Part shown: one piece after another, positions 23,030 to 32,201 of the stretch
Position numbering within the stretch: position 1 is the stretch's first letter
Layout: each line of letters starts with the position of its first letter
From: a virus
DNA length: 44,371 nucleotides
Virus record (IMG/VR): IMGVR_UViG_3300025598_000065
Location: 1 to 44,371 of that record
Strand: one strand, 5' to 3'
The notes under the pieces: generated by a model
Databases searched by the model: none
What the model was told of the DNA's origin: nothing
Seen by the model: only the letters and a program-made list of their open reading frames with translations
Translations under genes and position numbers: made by a program

Positions 23030-24429
23030 TATACTACGAGAACTTGAACTTCAGTTTGCTCCCAGATTCCTGCTTTCCAGTATTTAGAATCCCAAGAAAT
23101 CTTTTTATATGTTCCAATATAACCTTGATAATCATCAGCAGTTATATCTGTAGCGGCAATATCCCAATATTCGTAAATTGTTGCGCTACCTGCTCCTGTT
23201 CCAACTGGGATTCCTTGAGCGGGAGGATATGGAGATGGTGCTGTGATTCGATTGCACAATGCTCCTCCAATATTAAAGTTAATCACATATCCAGTGTAGG
23301 CTACTTCTTTTAACTCTGGAGATAAAAGACCAGAGTCTCCAGTAGATGCAGGAGGGCCGTATGAATAGGAAGTTATGGTCTTGAATATAGTTGTCCTCGA
23401 CTGAGATGCCCTTGTTACAGGAGTTAACTTAATCCTAATATCATACCCAGTAAGGCTTAGGTTTGCCCATTCTGTATCAATCCTAAAAACAAGAAGAGGG
23501 CTGGTATATGTTCCTGTCTTGTATTCTGTACGAGTCGGAGGAAGTGATGGAGTAGTTACAATAACTCTCTGACTCTTTGTTGAATCAACAGGCTCATCTT
23601 TGTAGCTTAAAATAAGATTCCACTTTCCTGCCACAAGGTCTGTGGTAAATGTGCCTGAAGTGTGAGCAGTGGTGCAGATATAGTATTCTGCCCTTTGCTG
23701 GTATGTTGATCCAGTATTGTAGATAATCGTATCACCAACGGAATAAGCATGAGCAGTCACCCATGCGGCAGTAGGGATTGTTGCCGCTCCTGCTGGAATA
23801 ATCTGCTTACTCAACGCAAGGTTGTTCTGGAAGAACTCGTCAAACTGAACTCCCGTCACGGCAGGGCCAGGGATCGTCTCATACACCCTCTGCACCTGCA
23901 CATACCTAGAAGCAAGAGGATTATCCTCCGGCAACTCTGCCATCGCCTGCTTTGTAATGATAGCAGTGCCACCAAACACAGGGTCAGTAGATCCTATCGC
24001 TACAGTTGAATACTGACTGCGAGGAACAATGTAAGTGCGAGTATATATGGGATAATTCGGATTCTCGTCTTGGTAGGAGATTCCGTAATTCCAAAGATTC
24101 TGAGAAGATAGAGAACGATCATTCGCCCAGAACCGGAAGCAATACTCGCCGTCTTGAGTGGGACGTTCTGCAACGAGATAGAGCGTGGATGGCCACTTGT
24201 TTGCGTCTCGTCCCGTATAGGTGATAGATCCATCTAACGGGAGCGGAGTGAAGCTACCTTTCTCAATGCTGATCTTCTCAACAAGGATGATATGACCTTG
24301 GTCATTGATCCCCCATCCGCCCTTCTTATCGTTGTAGTTTGGTACAAGCGGAGTGGGATATTGAGCCACCCCCACTTCTAAAGCGGGATGCTGAAAGGGA
24401 GGTTGCTTGGGTTGTTTGGAAGTTGCCAT
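23029..24429 (-). CDS. Structural (tail/neck) protein with a carbohydrate-binding-like module (466 aa)
   Basis: A long beta-rich protein without enzymatic motifs. Residues about 219-267 (WVTAHAYSVGDTIIYN, then YYICTTAHTSGTF, then GKWNLI) follow the spacing of the small chitin-binding type CBM5/12 modules that occur in many tail proteins. The flanking regions look like repeated Ig-like strands. It is directly downstream of the giant virion gene with a shared stop/start base. A tail hub, spike or neck protein is plausible. Confidence 0.6.
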   Translation of the reverse strand: MATSKQPKQPPFQHPALEVGVAQYPTPLVPNYNDKKGGWGINDQGHIILVEKISIEKGSFTPLPLDGSITYTGRDANKWPSTLYLVAERPTQDGEYCFRFWANDRSLSSQNLWNYGISYQDENPNYPIYTRTYIVPRSQYSTVAIGSTDPVFGGTAIITKQAMAELPEDNPLASRYVQVQRVYETIPGPAVTGVQFDEFFQNNLALSKQIIPAGAATIPTAAWVTAHAYSVGDTIIYNTGSTYQQRAEYYICTTAHTSGTFTTDLVAGKWNLILSYKDEPVDSTKSQRVIVTTPSLPPTRTEYKTGTYTSPLLVFRIDTEWANLSLTGYDIRIKLTPVTRASQSRTTIFKTITSYSYGPPASTGDSGLLSPELKEVAYTGYVINFNIGGALCNRITAPSPYPPAQGIPVGTGAGSATIYEYWDIAATDITADDYQGYIGTYKKISWDSKYWKAGIWEQTEVQVLVV

Positions 24430-27400
24430 TATTTCAATCCTTGAAGTTGTTGAAGCCTCTGCAAAATAACATTTCTTTCTTTTATTGCTTTGTTATATTT
24501 AATTCTTTCTTTATTGTCCAATTTTGAAGTGAATTGTTTTTCGTTTGCAAAACTCCCCGTAAATGGTCGATTTACCCTAAATGCACGATCAAAATCCTGT
24601 TTTGTTTTTCCTTCTTCTTTGATAAGGCGATTGTATTCTTTTGCCGCAAAATCCATGTTGCCAGCAAGCAAGGCAGATTTGAGTTGTTTATAAGAGCTTT
24701 CTGCCATTGTTGCTTGTTCTCGCTTTTTAACTTCTGCCTGAATTTTGGGACTTGCCTGCTGCTTTAGCCATTTATTTGCCTTATCGTATACATCTGTTTG
24801 CTCCATGTGTTGATAGTTGCTAAGTCCAATAGATGAAAGTATTTCACTTGATGTTGTAGAGCTAGGTTGAGTTTGTGCAGGAATAGGAACAAACCAAGAC
24901 AAGAAATCCTCAACTTGTTCAATCGCACTACGCTTGATACCACGAGCATCTCTTCCTGTAAGGAACTCAACTCCAGATCGACCAAATGGAGAAAGACGAT
25001 TCATAAAGAATGTGTTTGGTTTCTCTACAAGCTCACTCACATCCCCCAAGACAGTTCGCAAACGATATTCACGACCTTCATGGAATATACTGAATGGTTT
25101 ATCCCAATGTGGATTTTGATCTAAAACTTGATTTAAAACACGTCCAATTGCATAAAGAGAAACACCCATTAAAGCCAATGCAGCCCTCTGCTCTGCTCCG
25201 TATGGTTTTAATGCTTGAGCAACAAACCTAGATCGAGCCTCAAGGAAGTCTGGAGCAAGAAGGAATAACCGCATCATGTCCTGCATGGTTTGATTGCGAG
25301 CCATAAACTTGTAGTTAAGCTCTCCAAATGCGGCATTTGATTGAGCGGCTGTAAGCTCATAAATCTGATCCATTGATAGCTTCTTGCTATATCTTTCCAC
25401 ATTCCTTTCAAGAGCATGGGTAGCCATGTTCATCTTGAGCTTGGGAATAAAATCTTTAAAGAGGAAGTCGTTAAACCAATTTTGCATTCTCCCAATCACA
25501 GGAATTTTTCCGACAAGTCCTCCTCCAGCAAGCCCTTCAGAGAATAGTTCTTGTGAGTTGTAGTCTGCTATTTGCAGTCCGTGACTAACAAGATTACTTT
25601 GAACGGGATCATTTAGATCAATCTCTTTAAGATTAGCTGGATTGATTCTGTGGAATATTGAGTGAAGACCTTCTTGATTTAGGTGGAACAATGAAAGAGA
25701 TAGCTTTGTCTGCTTCAAAATAGAAGAGAACTTTAATAGAGTATCTATTGCATTACTTAAAACTGGAATCTTATTGGCCTTAAACCAAGATGTTGAGGTG
25801 ATGTTTTTAATCTGACTTGCAACATCTGGATGAACCAACATATCAGATTCCATCAATACAGGTTTTCCATCTGGCCCATTCATCGTCCACTTCCATCCTT
25901 TAAAAGCAGGATGGTTAATGCTAACATAAGGGCGACCATCTGCTGATACTGCACCTTCTGATCGAGCTTGAGGTTTAATAAGGTAAGCACTAGGAGGTTG
26001 TCCCTCCTCGCTAACTGGTTGTGCATATCCAGAAAGTTGAACAAGAGGCTTTCCGTCTTCTGCCTTTCCTTCCGTCATACTTTTTACAAAAGCCCTAACA
26101 GCTTGAGTTTTACGGAATGAAAGATCGTATGACGCAATAAGAGAGGCAACATCCTTGCTTGCTGGCTCGTATCCAGCTTGCTCTCCTTCAAAGTAAGAAT
26201 CAAAGACACGCTTCTTGGCAAATTGGAAATTCTTGTTTAGTTTTCCACCTTGTAGCGATGCCTGGAGTTTTCTGGTTACTGGATTTTCTTTTTTCCAAAC
26301 TTGAGTGATGTAGTTCTCAATTCCATGATTTAGCATTCCAGAATTGATTCCTTCCTCAAGCATATCAGACAAATACTTACTGATGTTTTGAGCATGAGAT
26401 TTTTCTTCATCAGTTAATTTTAGAGCGGACTCATATCCCTTTTTATACTTTGGCTTACTGGCATTTGCCCTCTCTCGAAGTAATGCTTCATCTCCACCTG
26501 CTTGAATCCAGTTTGTAATTGCCTCTCGCTTTAATGGGTCTGGAATTGCTTTCTTTAAATCAGTAATAGCCTTTCTTACTTTTAGCGAAGTTTGATTATC
26601 AGCAAGACTCCATTGCCCAATAGCTTGCTTAAAATCATTCCACTTAGGAGCATTTAGATATGCGTTCTTTGTTGCCTCAAAAGCACCCCTCACGTTTGCT
26701 ATTCCCTTTGTTACTGCATCTTTGCCCTTGCTGACTTGATCTGCAATAGACTGAGCAGTCTTGGATAAATCAACAATATTTGTTTTAGGTTTTGCTGTAG
26801 AGGATGCCTTAATTTTTTCTGACAATTCAACAAGAGGGTCTTTCTTTTTTGCCGCGACTCGTTTTGCAAAATCATCAGATGCACTTCCAAGAGATCCCCC
26901 TTCAGATGCAAACCTAGAGTTTTTGTAATGAGACCAAATTTTACCAAGGACATTTTTTATTGCAGATCCCAAGTCTGAAATCATCTTTTTTGCCCAAGCT
27001 CCGTACTGCATTCCTTTTTTAAGAATCCTTACTCCATACTCATATACATCTTTCAAAATAGATTCATCAACAAATCCACCTTGATTTTTTCTTTTTTCCC
27101 TTATTGATTTAGCTTGTTCTTCTTTTGTTGGAAGTGATGATTCGTCAACTTTTATATTCTGGCTTTCTGGAATTTTATCTGAATTTGATGGAGGCTCATC
27201 AATAATAATTTCATTGCTGTGCAACTTATCACCATGCACAAACTCATCCACTAAAGCCTGACCGGATTGCTTGGCAATCTTTCCTGCCACTTCGCGGGTA
27301 GTTATTTCCGTAGTCCCATCTGGAAGCGTGATCTTAAATCCAAACTCGCTTGTGTTGCGATCTTTTTCTGATTGCTTGGCATCAATGTCAGCTTGCGATA

Positions 27401-29189
27401 TAGCTCCAGCTTCCTTAGCTTTCTCCATAGCCGCAATGTGATCTGCCCCTTCGTAGATGTTCCCATCTGGGGCAAGGTATGCGGCAGAAGCAATTCTAGC
27501 TCCTTCTGGAACTACTTCCCCTTCTTTACCTTCACCTTCCCGCTGTGGAGTTCCTTCTTCAGCTTTGACTGCTGTTTCTCCGACAGGGGGCTTCCCTTGC
27601 TCAGCAGGTATCCCACTTGTTTCTTTGACTTGCTCTTTTGTTTCACTTGGTTCAGTTGGTTGTGCTTCAGCAATAGCTTCAGCGGTTGGTTCTGGAGTTG
27701 CTACACGCTCTGTTTCTGAGGTTGTCTCAAGAACTTGCGCCGTCTCAGGAAGATTCGTTTGCTCTGCCTGTTGTGCAACCCTGCTCTCTGCCCTAGCCTT
27801 CACCTCTGGAGCAACAGCATCCGCATAGCGAGGATCTTGTGCAACTTGCTCAAGGATGGGATCTGGCAAATCTCTAGCGGCTTGCTTGGCATTTCCTTGG
27901 GCGGCTTGTTCTTGGAAGTGGGTGGCGGTTGAGTGGGCGGCAAATGCAATGTCTTGAATCACCCCTGGCGCATCCACATTCTTCATTGCGTCCGTAATGC
28001 TCTCGCCAGAAAGTGCGGCAGTAACTCCGCGAGATGCCGCTGATGCAACAGAGTTTGCTACTGCATTTAATCCAAATCTTGTAGCAACTTGAGCCAGCTT
28101 TGGTGCTGTTTCAGAAACCAACTTGTCAGCCGAAGCTCCAGCTATCTTGCCTCCAATGTAATAAAGAGGAAGCGTTGCGGCAGTAGAAGCAGTCGCTTCA
28201 AAGTTTGCTTTATTCAAAGCATCTTCATCAGACAACCCTTGCTGTTTTGCCTTTTGATAAACGGCATCCTTTTGCGATCCGAATGCCTCTCCAATCATGG
28301 ATGCAAATCCTAAAGGCCCGGTAAGAGCTTGTGCAGGCAATTTCAAAAGACCTCCAGTAACTTCCGCAGCGGTCTTTGCAGCACCAGTTAGAGGCTTTGC
28401 TCCTAATGCTTCAATATCTGAAGCTCCTTCTTTCTGTCTCTCAAAGAAGTCAACAAGCTCCTTACTATCCTCAAATCGAGGATTCTTTATCTTTGTTCCG
28501 TAGGACGGAAGTTCAATATATTCTGGTTCTGTACGAGCAAGTCCAGATAATGCTCCATAGATGCTTTGTCCAATTGAGCTTAAAGCAGTTGCTCCAAAAT
28601 CCCTAACCTTGGAGAAGGCGGATTGAACACCTGTCTCCTCTGGCGTAGTTGATTTTACTTGCGCTTGCTTCCGCGCATCTTCTTGGCTTCGTATCCCTTG
28701 CCCATCTTCTTGCCGGACTTGGGAGCCATATCCATCTTCTGCTTTGGCATTTTCTTCATTGGCATTTAACTCACCTCCTTGGGTGTTTTCACCTCCGATT
28801 AGTTGAAAGGAATCGCCGTTCCGTTGCCCTTGACTGGAGTCGTCGCTCCGCACACGCTCGCTCCCGTATGGTTGAAGTCGTGCTTGGCTACCACGCTCGG
28901 CCCCTTCTTGAGTTCGCTCAGGCGCGACTTGTTGGTCGGACGCTCGTCGTGCATTGCCTCCCAAGTTGGCTTCTGACTGATTTTGGATTTCATCTTCATT
29001 TTGTTCACCTCCTTTTGGTTGCTTTGATTGCAAATGATCTAACACATCTTGAAGCTCATATCCTGCATCAAGAGCTTCTTTAAAGCCTTTATTTTTTGAG
29101 GCAAGGTGCTGGAAAATTTCTTCATCGGAGTGACCTTGATCCCTTGCTTGGGCCACTCCATTTGTGAGTGCGTCATAGTCAAGGGGCAT
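24429..29189 (-). CDS. Giant internal virion / ejection-type protein (1586 aa)
   Basis: The largest gene. Residues 1-55 form a helical repeat domain (GHSDEEIFQHLASKNKGF, then GYELQDVLDHLQ) common at the N-terminus of large phage virion proteins. Residues 58-190 are disordered and rich in Gln, Glu, Gly and Arg. Residues 195-420 have hydrophobic helical segments, 430-580 an acidic linker, and the C-terminal 900 residues are mostly helical and contain SNAAFGELNYKFMARNQTM and RFVAQALKPYGAEQRAALAL. Its size and place after the neck-like genes fit a protein ejected with the DNA. No lytic transglycosylase motif was seen. Two small genes are overprinted in its disordered region. Confidence 0.7.
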   Translation of the reverse strand: MPLDYDALTNGVAQARDQGHSDEEIFQHLASKNKGFKEALDAGYELQDVLDHLQSKQPKGGEQNEDEIQNQSEANLGGNARRASDQQVAPERTQEGAERGSQARLQPYGSERVRSDDSSQGQRNGDSFQLIGGENTQGGELNANEENAKAEDGYGSQVRQEDGQGIRSQEDARKQAQVKSTTPEETGVQSAFSKVRDFGATALSSIGQSIYGALSGLARTEPEYIELPSYGTKIKNPRFEDSKELVDFFERQKEGASDIEALGAKPLTGAAKTAAEVTGGLLKLPAQALTGPLGFASMIGEAFGSQKDAVYQKAKQQGLSDEDALNKANFEATASTAATLPLYYIGGKIAGASADKLVSETAPKLAQVATRFGLNAVANSVASAASRGVTAALSGESITDAMKNVDAPGVIQDIAFAAHSTATHFQEQAAQGNAKQAARDLPDPILEQVAQDPRYADAVAPEVKARAESRVAQQAEQTNLPETAQVLETTSETERVATPEPTAEAIAEAQPTEPSETKEQVKETSGIPAEQGKPPVGETAVKAEEGTPQREGEGKEGEVVPEGARIASAAYLAPDGNIYEGADHIAAMEKAKEAGAISQADIDAKQSEKDRNTSEFGFKITLPDGTTEITTREVAGKIAKQSGQALVDEFVHGDKLHSNEIIIDEPPSNSDKIPESQNIKVDESSLPTKEEQAKSIREKRKNQGGFVDESILKDVYEYGVRILKKGMQYGAWAKKMISDLGSAIKNVLGKIWSHYKNSRFASEGGSLGSASDDFAKRVAAKKKDPLVELSEKIKASSTAKPKTNIVDLSKTAQSIADQVSKGKDAVTKGIANVRGAFEATKNAYLNAPKWNDFKQAIGQWSLADNQTSLKVRKAITDLKKAIPDPLKREAITNWIQAGGDEALLRERANASKPKYKKGYESALKLTDEEKSHAQNISKYLSDMLEEGINSGMLNHGIENYITQVWKKENPVTRKLQASLQGGKLNKNFQFAKKRVFDSYFEGEQAGYEPASKDVASLIASYDLSFRKTQAVRAFVKSMTEGKAEDGKPLVQLSGYAQPVSEEGQPPSAYLIKPQARSEGAVSADGRPYVSINHPAFKGWKWTMNGPDGKPVLMESDMLVHPDVASQIKNITSTSWFKANKIPVLSNAIDTLLKFSSILKQTKLSLSLFHLNQEGLHSIFHRINPANLKEIDLNDPVQSNLVSHGLQIADYNSQELFSEGLAGGGLVGKIPVIGRMQNWFNDFLFKDFIPKLKMNMATHALERNVERYSKKLSMDQIYELTAAQSNAAFGELNYKFMARNQTMQDMMRLFLLAPDFLEARSRFVAQALKPYGAEQRAALALMGVSLYAIGRVLNQVLDQNPHWDKPFSIFHEGREYRLRTVLGDVSELVEKPNTFFMNRLSPFGRSGVEFLTGRDARGIKRSAIEQVEDFLSWFVPIPAQTQPSSTTSSEILSSIGLSNYQHMEQTDVYDKANKWLKQQASPKIQAEVKKREQATMAESSYKQLKSALLAGNMDFAAKEYNRLIKEEGKTKQDFDRAFRVNRPFTGSFANEKQFTSKLDNKERIKYNKAIKERNVILQRLQQLQGLK
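28655..28765 (-). CDS. Overprinted small Lys/Met-rich protein (36 aa)
   Basis: ATG 28765 is preceded by AAGGAGGTGAGTTAA, a nearly perfect Shine-Dalgarno sequence. The frame encodes a very basic peptide (MPMKKMPKQKMDMAPK, then SGKKMGKGYEAKKM) and stops at TAA 28657-28655. It lies in the +1 frame within the giant virion gene, just downstream of a second overprinted gene in the same frame. Small basic peptides of this kind can bind DNA or accompany capsids. The codons are G/C-ending (AAG, ATG, GGC) and look selected, while the main-frame residues here are disordered. Confidence 0.65.
   Translation of the reverse strand: MPMKKMPKQKMDMAPKSGKKMGKGYEAKKMRGSKRK
28799..28999 (-). CDS. Overprinted small protein (66 aa)
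   Basis: ATG 28999 follows AAGGAGGTGAACAAA, a strong ribosome site. The protein begins MKMKSKISQKPTWEAMHDER, continues with a Lys-rich middle (LKKGPSVVAKHDFNHTG) and ends GNGTAIPFN at TAA 28799. It uses the +1 frame of the giant virion gene. An in-frame GTG (29008) is a less likely start. Another GGAGGTGA follows its stop, leading to the 36-aa gene. It has a balanced, foldable-looking composition, in contrast to the main frame. No family recognised. Confidence 0.65.
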   Translation of the reverse strand: MKMKSKISQKPTWEAMHDERPTNKSRLSELKKGPSVVAKHDFNHTGASVCGATTPVKGNGTAIPFN

Positions 29190-29190
29190 A

Positions 29191-30243
29191 TTACATTCCG
29201 AAGTTAATTTGGTTTATATGTTTGGTTGGAGTAACTTCAGTTGTAGCTTCTGGTGTAGCGGAAGGCAAGGGAGTTGGTGTTACTTTTGGCTTAATTAAAC
29301 CACCAATCGCAGTTGCAGCTTTCTCTAAAATACTTGGCTGCTCAGGAAGAAGAGGCAATGTTTGTTGTGGTTGTTCTTTTGGTTTAGAGTAAGTAACCCT
29401 ACCTCCAGCAGATATTCCGCTTGGAACAAGCCCAAGCTCAGAAGCAATCTGAACTCTTTCTTCTTGTCCAACAGGAGCTGCTTTAGCAAACTTTGCTATA
29501 GGACGACCATATTCATCATATTGAGCATATTTCTGCATTCCTTTAGGAGCTTGCGCCTGCTCATAAGTCTCTTTAGCCTTCTGTTGCATCTGCTGGGCAA
29601 GCATGGGTAAATGCTCGTTATATCCTTTCTGAAAATCGTAATTCCCATTTTCATCTACAGGGAACTTAGATAGGTCAGCATCAATTCCATACTTGGATTT
29701 AGCCTCATGCTGAATCCCGCCAATCACATCCTTAATCTCTCCGGTCTTTGCTTTCCAAGCATCATTAAGAGCTTGTCTAGTATCTCGGTTTGCCATCAAG
29801 CGATGAAACTCTTGGCTAGATCTAACATCGTTCAGCATCCCAGTTGCATTTTTATGAATGGGATCAATATCGTTGATAGCTCCGATAATCTTATCAAGAT
29901 CATCCATTCGACTCATGTATTGATCTTCACGGGCTTGCTTGCGAGCCTCATATGCCTGCTCGCGCTGATATTGTAAGTCTGCTCTCTTTGTTTGCAAATC
30001 CAAACGAGCTTGTTCTCTTGCTTCCTTCTCTTGTTCGCGCTGTTCCCTTCCGGCAAGCCATTGTTCTTCAGTCGCCTCTCTGCGTTTGCGATCCTGCCAG
30101 TCAAGCATATCCATGATGCCCTTGCCTTCGGAATAAGCAGCGGCATACGCATTGGGAACATAGCCTCCTCCTCCACCACGGCCCTCTCGCTCAATGGCAT
30201 TAAACACAAATCCTCTTCCTGATGGGGTTCCTCCAGTTGCCAT
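29191..30243 (-). CDS. Coiled-coil virion protein (350 aa)
   Basis: Residues 45-130 form a long, strongly charged coiled coil rich in Arg, Glu and Gln (EQWLAGREQREQEKEARE). The N-terminus is Gly-rich and the C-terminus Pro/Thr-rich. Its position directly upstream of the giant protein and downstream of the neck-like genes suggests an internal virion or tail-assembly protein. It has no enzymatic motif. Confidence 0.6.
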   Translation of the reverse strand: MATGGTPSGRGFVFNAIEREGRGGGGGYVPNAYAAAYSEGKGIMDMLDWQDRKRREATEEQWLAGREQREQEKEAREQARLDLQTKRADLQYQREQAYEARKQAREDQYMSRMDDLDKIIGAINDIDPIHKNATGMLNDVRSSQEFHRLMANRDTRQALNDAWKAKTGEIKDVIGGIQHEAKSKYGIDADLSKFPVDENGNYDFQKGYNEHLPMLAQQMQQKAKETYEQAQAPKGMQKYAQYDEYGRPIAKFAKAAPVGQEERVQIASELGLVPSGISAGGRVTYSKPKEQPQQTLPLLPEQPSILEKAATAIGGLIKPKVTPTPLPSATPEATTEVTPTKHINQINFGM

Positions 30244-30244
30244 A

Positions 30245-31132
30245 TTATGCAGTAGCTTTTTGGGGTTTCTTTTTCGTAATCATTGCTTGGGCATATCCCG
30301 AAGGGCCGCTCACAGCCCTCTGGATTCCAGATGGCGTTTCAACTTGAGTTGCAGTTGCTCCCTTGGGGAGATCAGATATTTTTGATTGAATGTAAGCCTG
30401 CCGATTGGCTTGAGATTGTAGGGCAGCAGGAGTGGATGCCGCTTGTGCTGAAGTTATTGCGCTTTCAGTTTGGGCTTGCTTGAATGCGTCAAGACCAGGC
30501 GTGTAGGGCTTTCCTAATCCTCCTAAATCAGCTTTCCAATCTGGAGCAATCTTTCCAATAGGCGCACCAGTATAGGGATCAATCTGCATCCTTCCAGAAG
30601 CACCAATAATATTTCCTCTAATATCTCTTTCAATATTTGAATATTGTTGAGGACGGAAAGCTGACTCCAAGGCAGATCCCCTAGCGGCAGGTATGGCTTT
30701 ACCTCCCTTCATTAGATCCATCACGGCATCATGAGCTTCTTGGATGTAGTTGCTCTGCCTCTTTGCCGCTTGAGCAGTGTTCTCCGCTTGAGGACGACCC
30801 ACCACTCCAGATGAATCTGGAATATTGATTCCCTCTGTGAGCGGATTTGCCGCAACATAATCTTCTGTTGTTTGCGCTGGCTGAAAAAGACCTTTTAGAT
30901 ACTCGTCAGTATTTGTCCTTAAAGAGTAATTTCTGCTTGGGTCTTTATAAACATTTGGCCCAATGTCGTAATTGTAAATACTATTATTATAATTAGGCTT
31001 AGATGCCATATACGCCGATGTATCATTACTAGCATCTGTTGAAAAAATTCCTTCATTAAGTACAGAATTTTCTACATCAGAAGTGCCAAGATATGCTTGC
31101 TGAAATTGATTTGCAAAAAGTGGATTAGCCAT
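30245..31132 (-). CDS. Internal virion or tail protein (295 aa)
   Basis: Asn/Tyr/Ser-rich N-terminal third, a helical middle with AQAAKRQSNYIQEAHDAVMD near residue 120, and an Ala/Gln-rich C-terminal helix region, ending in a Lys-rich tail. The Ala-rich helix resembles internal core proteins of podoviruses such as T7 gp14. The call is by composition and synteny only. Confidence 0.55.
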   Translation of the reverse strand: MANPLFANQFQQAYLGTSDVENSVLNEGIFSTDASNDTSAYMASKPNYNNSIYNYDIGPNVYKDPSRNYSLRTNTDEYLKGLFQPAQTTEDYVAANPLTEGINIPDSSGVVGRPQAENTAQAAKRQSNYIQEAHDAVMDLMKGGKAIPAARGSALESAFRPQQYSNIERDIRGNIIGASGRMQIDPYTGAPIGKIAPDWKADLGGLGKPYTPGLDAFKQAQTESAITSAQAASTPAALQSQANRQAYIQSKISDLPKGATATQVETPSGIQRAVSGPSGYAQAMITKKKPQKATA

Positions 31133-31134
31133 AA

Positions 31135-31848
31135 TCAGACGAGGTTCTGCATGATGCCAGGGGCAAATGCTTTAGTTTGAATTTGAATCTCTGCCAACTC
31201 CCCATCCTCAAAGCTCGCAGTCTCATCATTGAGGCTCTTAAACGCATAGTCCCAATAGACCTGCGCCCTCTCTAGCTCGTTGATATTCTCGTAGTTGAAT
31301 GCCTGCAATCCATAGCGATAGGCATTCCGATTGGATGGGATGAGAAGATCTCCGTCATTGACCAACGGAACATACCCCCTCCTGACAATACAATACATGG
31401 ATCGATTCTCAGGGAGCTTGCCCAGCACCCTATACCGCTGAGTATCTGCACTAGCTCCGCTCGGAAGAGGAGAAGATGGGACATTCCCCTGCCGGACAAT
31501 CTGGAGATCTCCCACATACTGAGGAGGTAACCAACCAAGACTCCCTTCATCAAAGGGATACCAATCAGGCATTACATCGCCCAATTCTCCAGTCATGTAG
31601 TCAGGATCAACGGCAATCACCTTCAACACCGACTCAATGCCCGGCACTGTGTCAAAGTAGTTATTCCCAGCAGAGTCTTGGCTAACAGTGAAGGAATAGA
31701 TGAACCTATTGCCCCTCCATTGCCCAGAGGAAATAAACCTCTCGTTCACAAAATTGATAGCCGAAGCAACCATTGGGTCAGTCGGCCCTACAGAGGAGAT
31801 GTAGGGAGCTAAAAGAACTTTAGCTTGACTGAAAGTGAGGGAAGCCAT
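31135..31848 (-). CDS. Head-to-tail adaptor / tail tubular protein A-like (237 aa)
   Basis: The N-terminal region (LTFSQAKVLLAPYIS, then ASAINFVNERFISSGQWRG) and the C-terminal helical part (YRYGLQAFNYENINELERAQ, then YWDYAFKSLNDE) have the layout of podovirus adaptor or tail tubular A proteins. These have an N-terminal helical bundle plus a beta insert of about 100 residues. They form the ring under the portal. Size is slightly larger than T7 gp11 (196 aa). It is the first gene of the internal virion series. Confidence 0.6.
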   Translation of the reverse strand: MASLTFSQAKVLLAPYISSVGPTDPMVASAINFVNERFISSGQWRGNRFIYSFTVSQDSAGNNYFDTVPGIESVLKVIAVDPDYMTGELGDVMPDWYPFDEGSLGWLPPQYVGDLQIVRQGNVPSSPLPSGASADTQRYRVLGKLPENRSMYCIVRRGYVPLVNDGDLLIPSNRNAYRYGLQAFNYENINELERAQVYWDYAFKSLNDETASFEDGELAEIQIQTKAFAPGIMQNLV

Positions 31849-31893
31849 GATCGGCTAATAATTACCGCACTATCATCAAACAAGTCAATGGAT

Positions 31894-32199
31894 TTAATCT
31901 TCCTCGTCGGCCCATTCGCCCTCCCAATCAGAGTTGCATCCCTCCATGTAGTTCTCCACATAGTTCTCCACCACTCCTTTAGCGGCAAACTCATTGCCCC
32001 AATGAACGGCGTGGAAAGTGGTTTGACCCTCCACTTCCCTTGAAAGCAGGATCACTCCCACATCGAAATGCTCTGCTCCAAGGTTTCTAAGTTGTTGCAC
32101 AGCATCAATGACACGGGTTTCCTCCTTAATGGGGACTGCCTTAACGGGCTTGGTTGTGCGCTTTTTCGCCATGCGACTCCCTTCTACCCCATGAAACAA
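31894..32199 (-). CDS. Hypothetical protein, 101 aa
   Basis: An opening basic part (MAKKRTTKPVKAVP, which may be the true start at 32172) and an acidic C-terminus ending in Glu-Glu-Asp. The middle (LGAEHFDVGVILLSREVEGQ) looks like a small alpha/beta domain. It lies between glycosyltransferase genes and the adaptor; no family recognised. Confidence 0.55.
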   Translation of the reverse strand: MFHGVEGSRMAKKRTTKPVKAVPIKEETRVIDAVQQLRNLGAEHFDVGVILLSREVEGQTTFHAVHWGNEFAAKGVVENYVENYMEGCNSDWEGEWADEED

Positions 32200-32201
32200 A
32201 T

